Assembly: GCA_001794935.1 (NCBI GenBank)
Contig: MGLY01000037.1
Coordinates: forward strand, 1,137-25,328
Direction: 5' to 3'
From: Chlamydiae bacterium RIFCSPHIGHO2_12_FULL_49_9
GTDB lineage: Bacteria; Chlamydiota; Chlamydiia; Chlamydiales; SM23-39
Length of the DNA: 24,192 nt
Positions 23,352 through 24,192 of this stretch are shown here, piece by piece (within the stretch, counting starts at the first letter, position 1; each line of letters opens with the position of its first letter). Below the pieces are notes generated by a model. That model made no database searches. It had not been told where the DNA came from and saw only the letters and a list, made by a program, of their open reading frames with translations. The position numbers and the translations under genes were made by a program.

Positions 23352-24086
23352 GTGAAAGATATTTTTAAAGAAATTGACGCATTGCAAAAAGAGATCAATT
23401 CGTACCGACCTCTTAATGCCCATTTGTTAAAACAGATAAGAGAATACTACAGAATTGGATTGACCTATACAAGCAATGCTCTTGAGGGAAACACTCTTAC
23501 CGAATCAGAGACAAAGATCGTTCTTGAAGAAGGGATTACGATCGGCGGGAAGCCTCTCAAAGACCACCTTGAAGCGCTTGGGGCCGCAGAAGCTTATGAT
23601 TACCTTTATACACTTGCCCAAGAGAAGACGATCAGGGAAGACAATATTGAACGGCTGCACAGGCTGATTTTTTTTCGAATCGATGAGCTCGACGCAGGGC
23701 GCTATCGCAAGCACAAGGCTTTAATTACCGGTTCCAAGTATCCATTGCCAAAACCTGGCGATCTTCCATCCCTTATGAAAAATTTGATTCCCAACATGGA
23801 TGAACTCAGGAAGAAAAAACACCCTGTAGAAGCCGCTGCGCTATTTCATAAAGAATTTGTTTTTATACACCCTTTTACCGATGGAAATGGCCGAATTGCA
23901 AGGCTTTTAATGAATCTCATTTTTCTGCAGGAAGATTTCAATATCGCGATCATACCTCCGGTTGTGCGAAGAGAATACATTGATTCTTTGGAAAAAGCGC
24001 ACATCGACGATCGAGATTTTATCTATTTCATTGCGCGAATGGTTAGAGAAACTCAAAAAGACTACCTAAGATTATTTCTCAAATGA
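23352..24086 (+). CDS. Fic-family protein (AMPylase type) with N-terminal inhibitory motif
   Basis: A 244-residue Fic protein. The catalytic motif HPFTDGNGRIAR at 173-184 is complete (His173, Asp177, Asn179, Arg181, Arg184), so it should transfer AMP or a similar group from a nucleotide to protein hydroxyls. The inhibitory helix motif SNALEGN (41-47, S-x-x-x-E-G with Glu45) lies N-terminal, making it a class II Fic kept off until that helix is displaced. It starts with GTG at 23352 behind a TATAAT promoter; no ATG precedes it in frame nearby. It has no signal peptide and no fused DNA-binding domain. It may be a cytosolic regulator of bacterial proteins or an effector; no antitoxin gene is adjacent within the window. 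Confidence 0.93.
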   Translation: MKDIFKEIDALQKEINSYRPLNAHLLKQIREYYRIGLTYTSNALEGNTLTESETKIVLEEGITIGGKPLKDHLEALGAAEAYDYLYTLAQEKTIREDNIERLHRLIFFRIDELDAGRYRKHKALITGSKYPLPKPGDLPSLMKNLIPNMDELRKKKHPVEAAALFHKEFVFIHPFTDGNGRIARLLMNLIFLQEDFNIAIIPPVVRREYIDSLEKAHIDDRDFIYFIARMVRETQKDYLRLFLK

Positions 24087-24118
24087 AGCATTTAGAAAAA
24101 ATAGCAAGGATCCGCTTC

Positions 24119-24180
24119 GCGGGCAGGATAAGAGAAAAATATTTTCTTCATCTTGTCGGCGTTTCGCCGATCCTGTCCGC
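24119..24180. repeat. Imperfect palindromic repeat downstream of fic
   Basis: GCGGGCAGGAT (24119-24129) pairs with ATCCTGTCCGC (24170-24180) with one mismatch, and the stretch between contains AT-rich complementary bases. Small GC-rich hairpins flank it. It may serve as a terminator or be a dispersed repeat cut by the window edge. Confidence 0.5.
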
Positions 24181-24192
24181 TTGTTTCAAGCA

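Noticed and set aside
1..24192. CRISPR arrays, tRNA and rRNA genes, prophage or plasmid replication genes
   Set aside because: I looked for regularly spaced repeats, cloverleaf signatures, and integrase, capsid or Rep proteins and saw none.

Overview
The window looks like a chromosomal segment of an intracellular bacterium of the phylum Chlamydiae, probably an environmental, amoeba-associated member of the Parachlamydiales. The grounds are an NTT-family nucleotide transporter (energy parasitism), a small cysteine-rich lipoprotein of OmcA-like style, an F-box/ankyrin protein, a Fic protein and a large RHS protein. Moderate GC, few strong Shine-Dalgarno sites and short intergenic gaps fit. Family and species are inference; no rRNA or tRNA gene was seen.

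Layout. 1-3092 (minus): the N-terminal 1030 residues of a secreted RHS/YD-repeat protein that runs off the left edge. 3333-4871: NTT transporter, followed directly by a 176-bp palindromic MITE-like element with a 3-bp target duplication. 5.1-8.1 kb: small Cys-rich lipoprotein, small basic protein, a helical-repeat (TPR-like) protein and an exported CPBP-type membrane protease. 8.1-10.4 kb (minus): an SDR reductase and an alpha-oxoamine synthase resembling LqsA/CqsA autoinducer synthases, broken by one extra base in a G7 tract, behind a small two-helix membrane protein. 10.4-16 kb: surface-glycan genes (DegT/DnrJ/EryC1-type sugar aminotransferase, two GT2 glycosyltransferases, a methyltransferase, a GNAT acetyltransferase, a polyprenyl-phosphate sugar transferase). 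Then a beta-carbonic anhydrase.

16.7-23.3 kb is the most unusual part. Here enzymes of normally cytosolic type carry N-terminal Sec-like signal sequences: a PhyH-type dioxygenase, a pyruvyl-transferase-like protein, two tandem GH130/GT108-like five-bladed-propeller proteins and an isopenicillin-N-synthase-type 2OG-Fe(II) oxygenase. The methyltransferase at 12.7 kb has one too. Among them lies an F-box plus ankyrin protein with no signal peptide, of the kind delivered to host cells by type III secretion. The window closes with an autoinhibited Fic AMPylase-type protein and a palindromic repeat.

Together the region reads as an accessory locus for surface-glycan assembly and for exported or host-directed enzymes. 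The best candidates for something undescribed are the set of signal-peptide-bearing 2OG, SAM, pyruvyl and mannoside-type enzymes, and the alpha-oxoamine synthase/SDR pair with a possible phase-variable tract.
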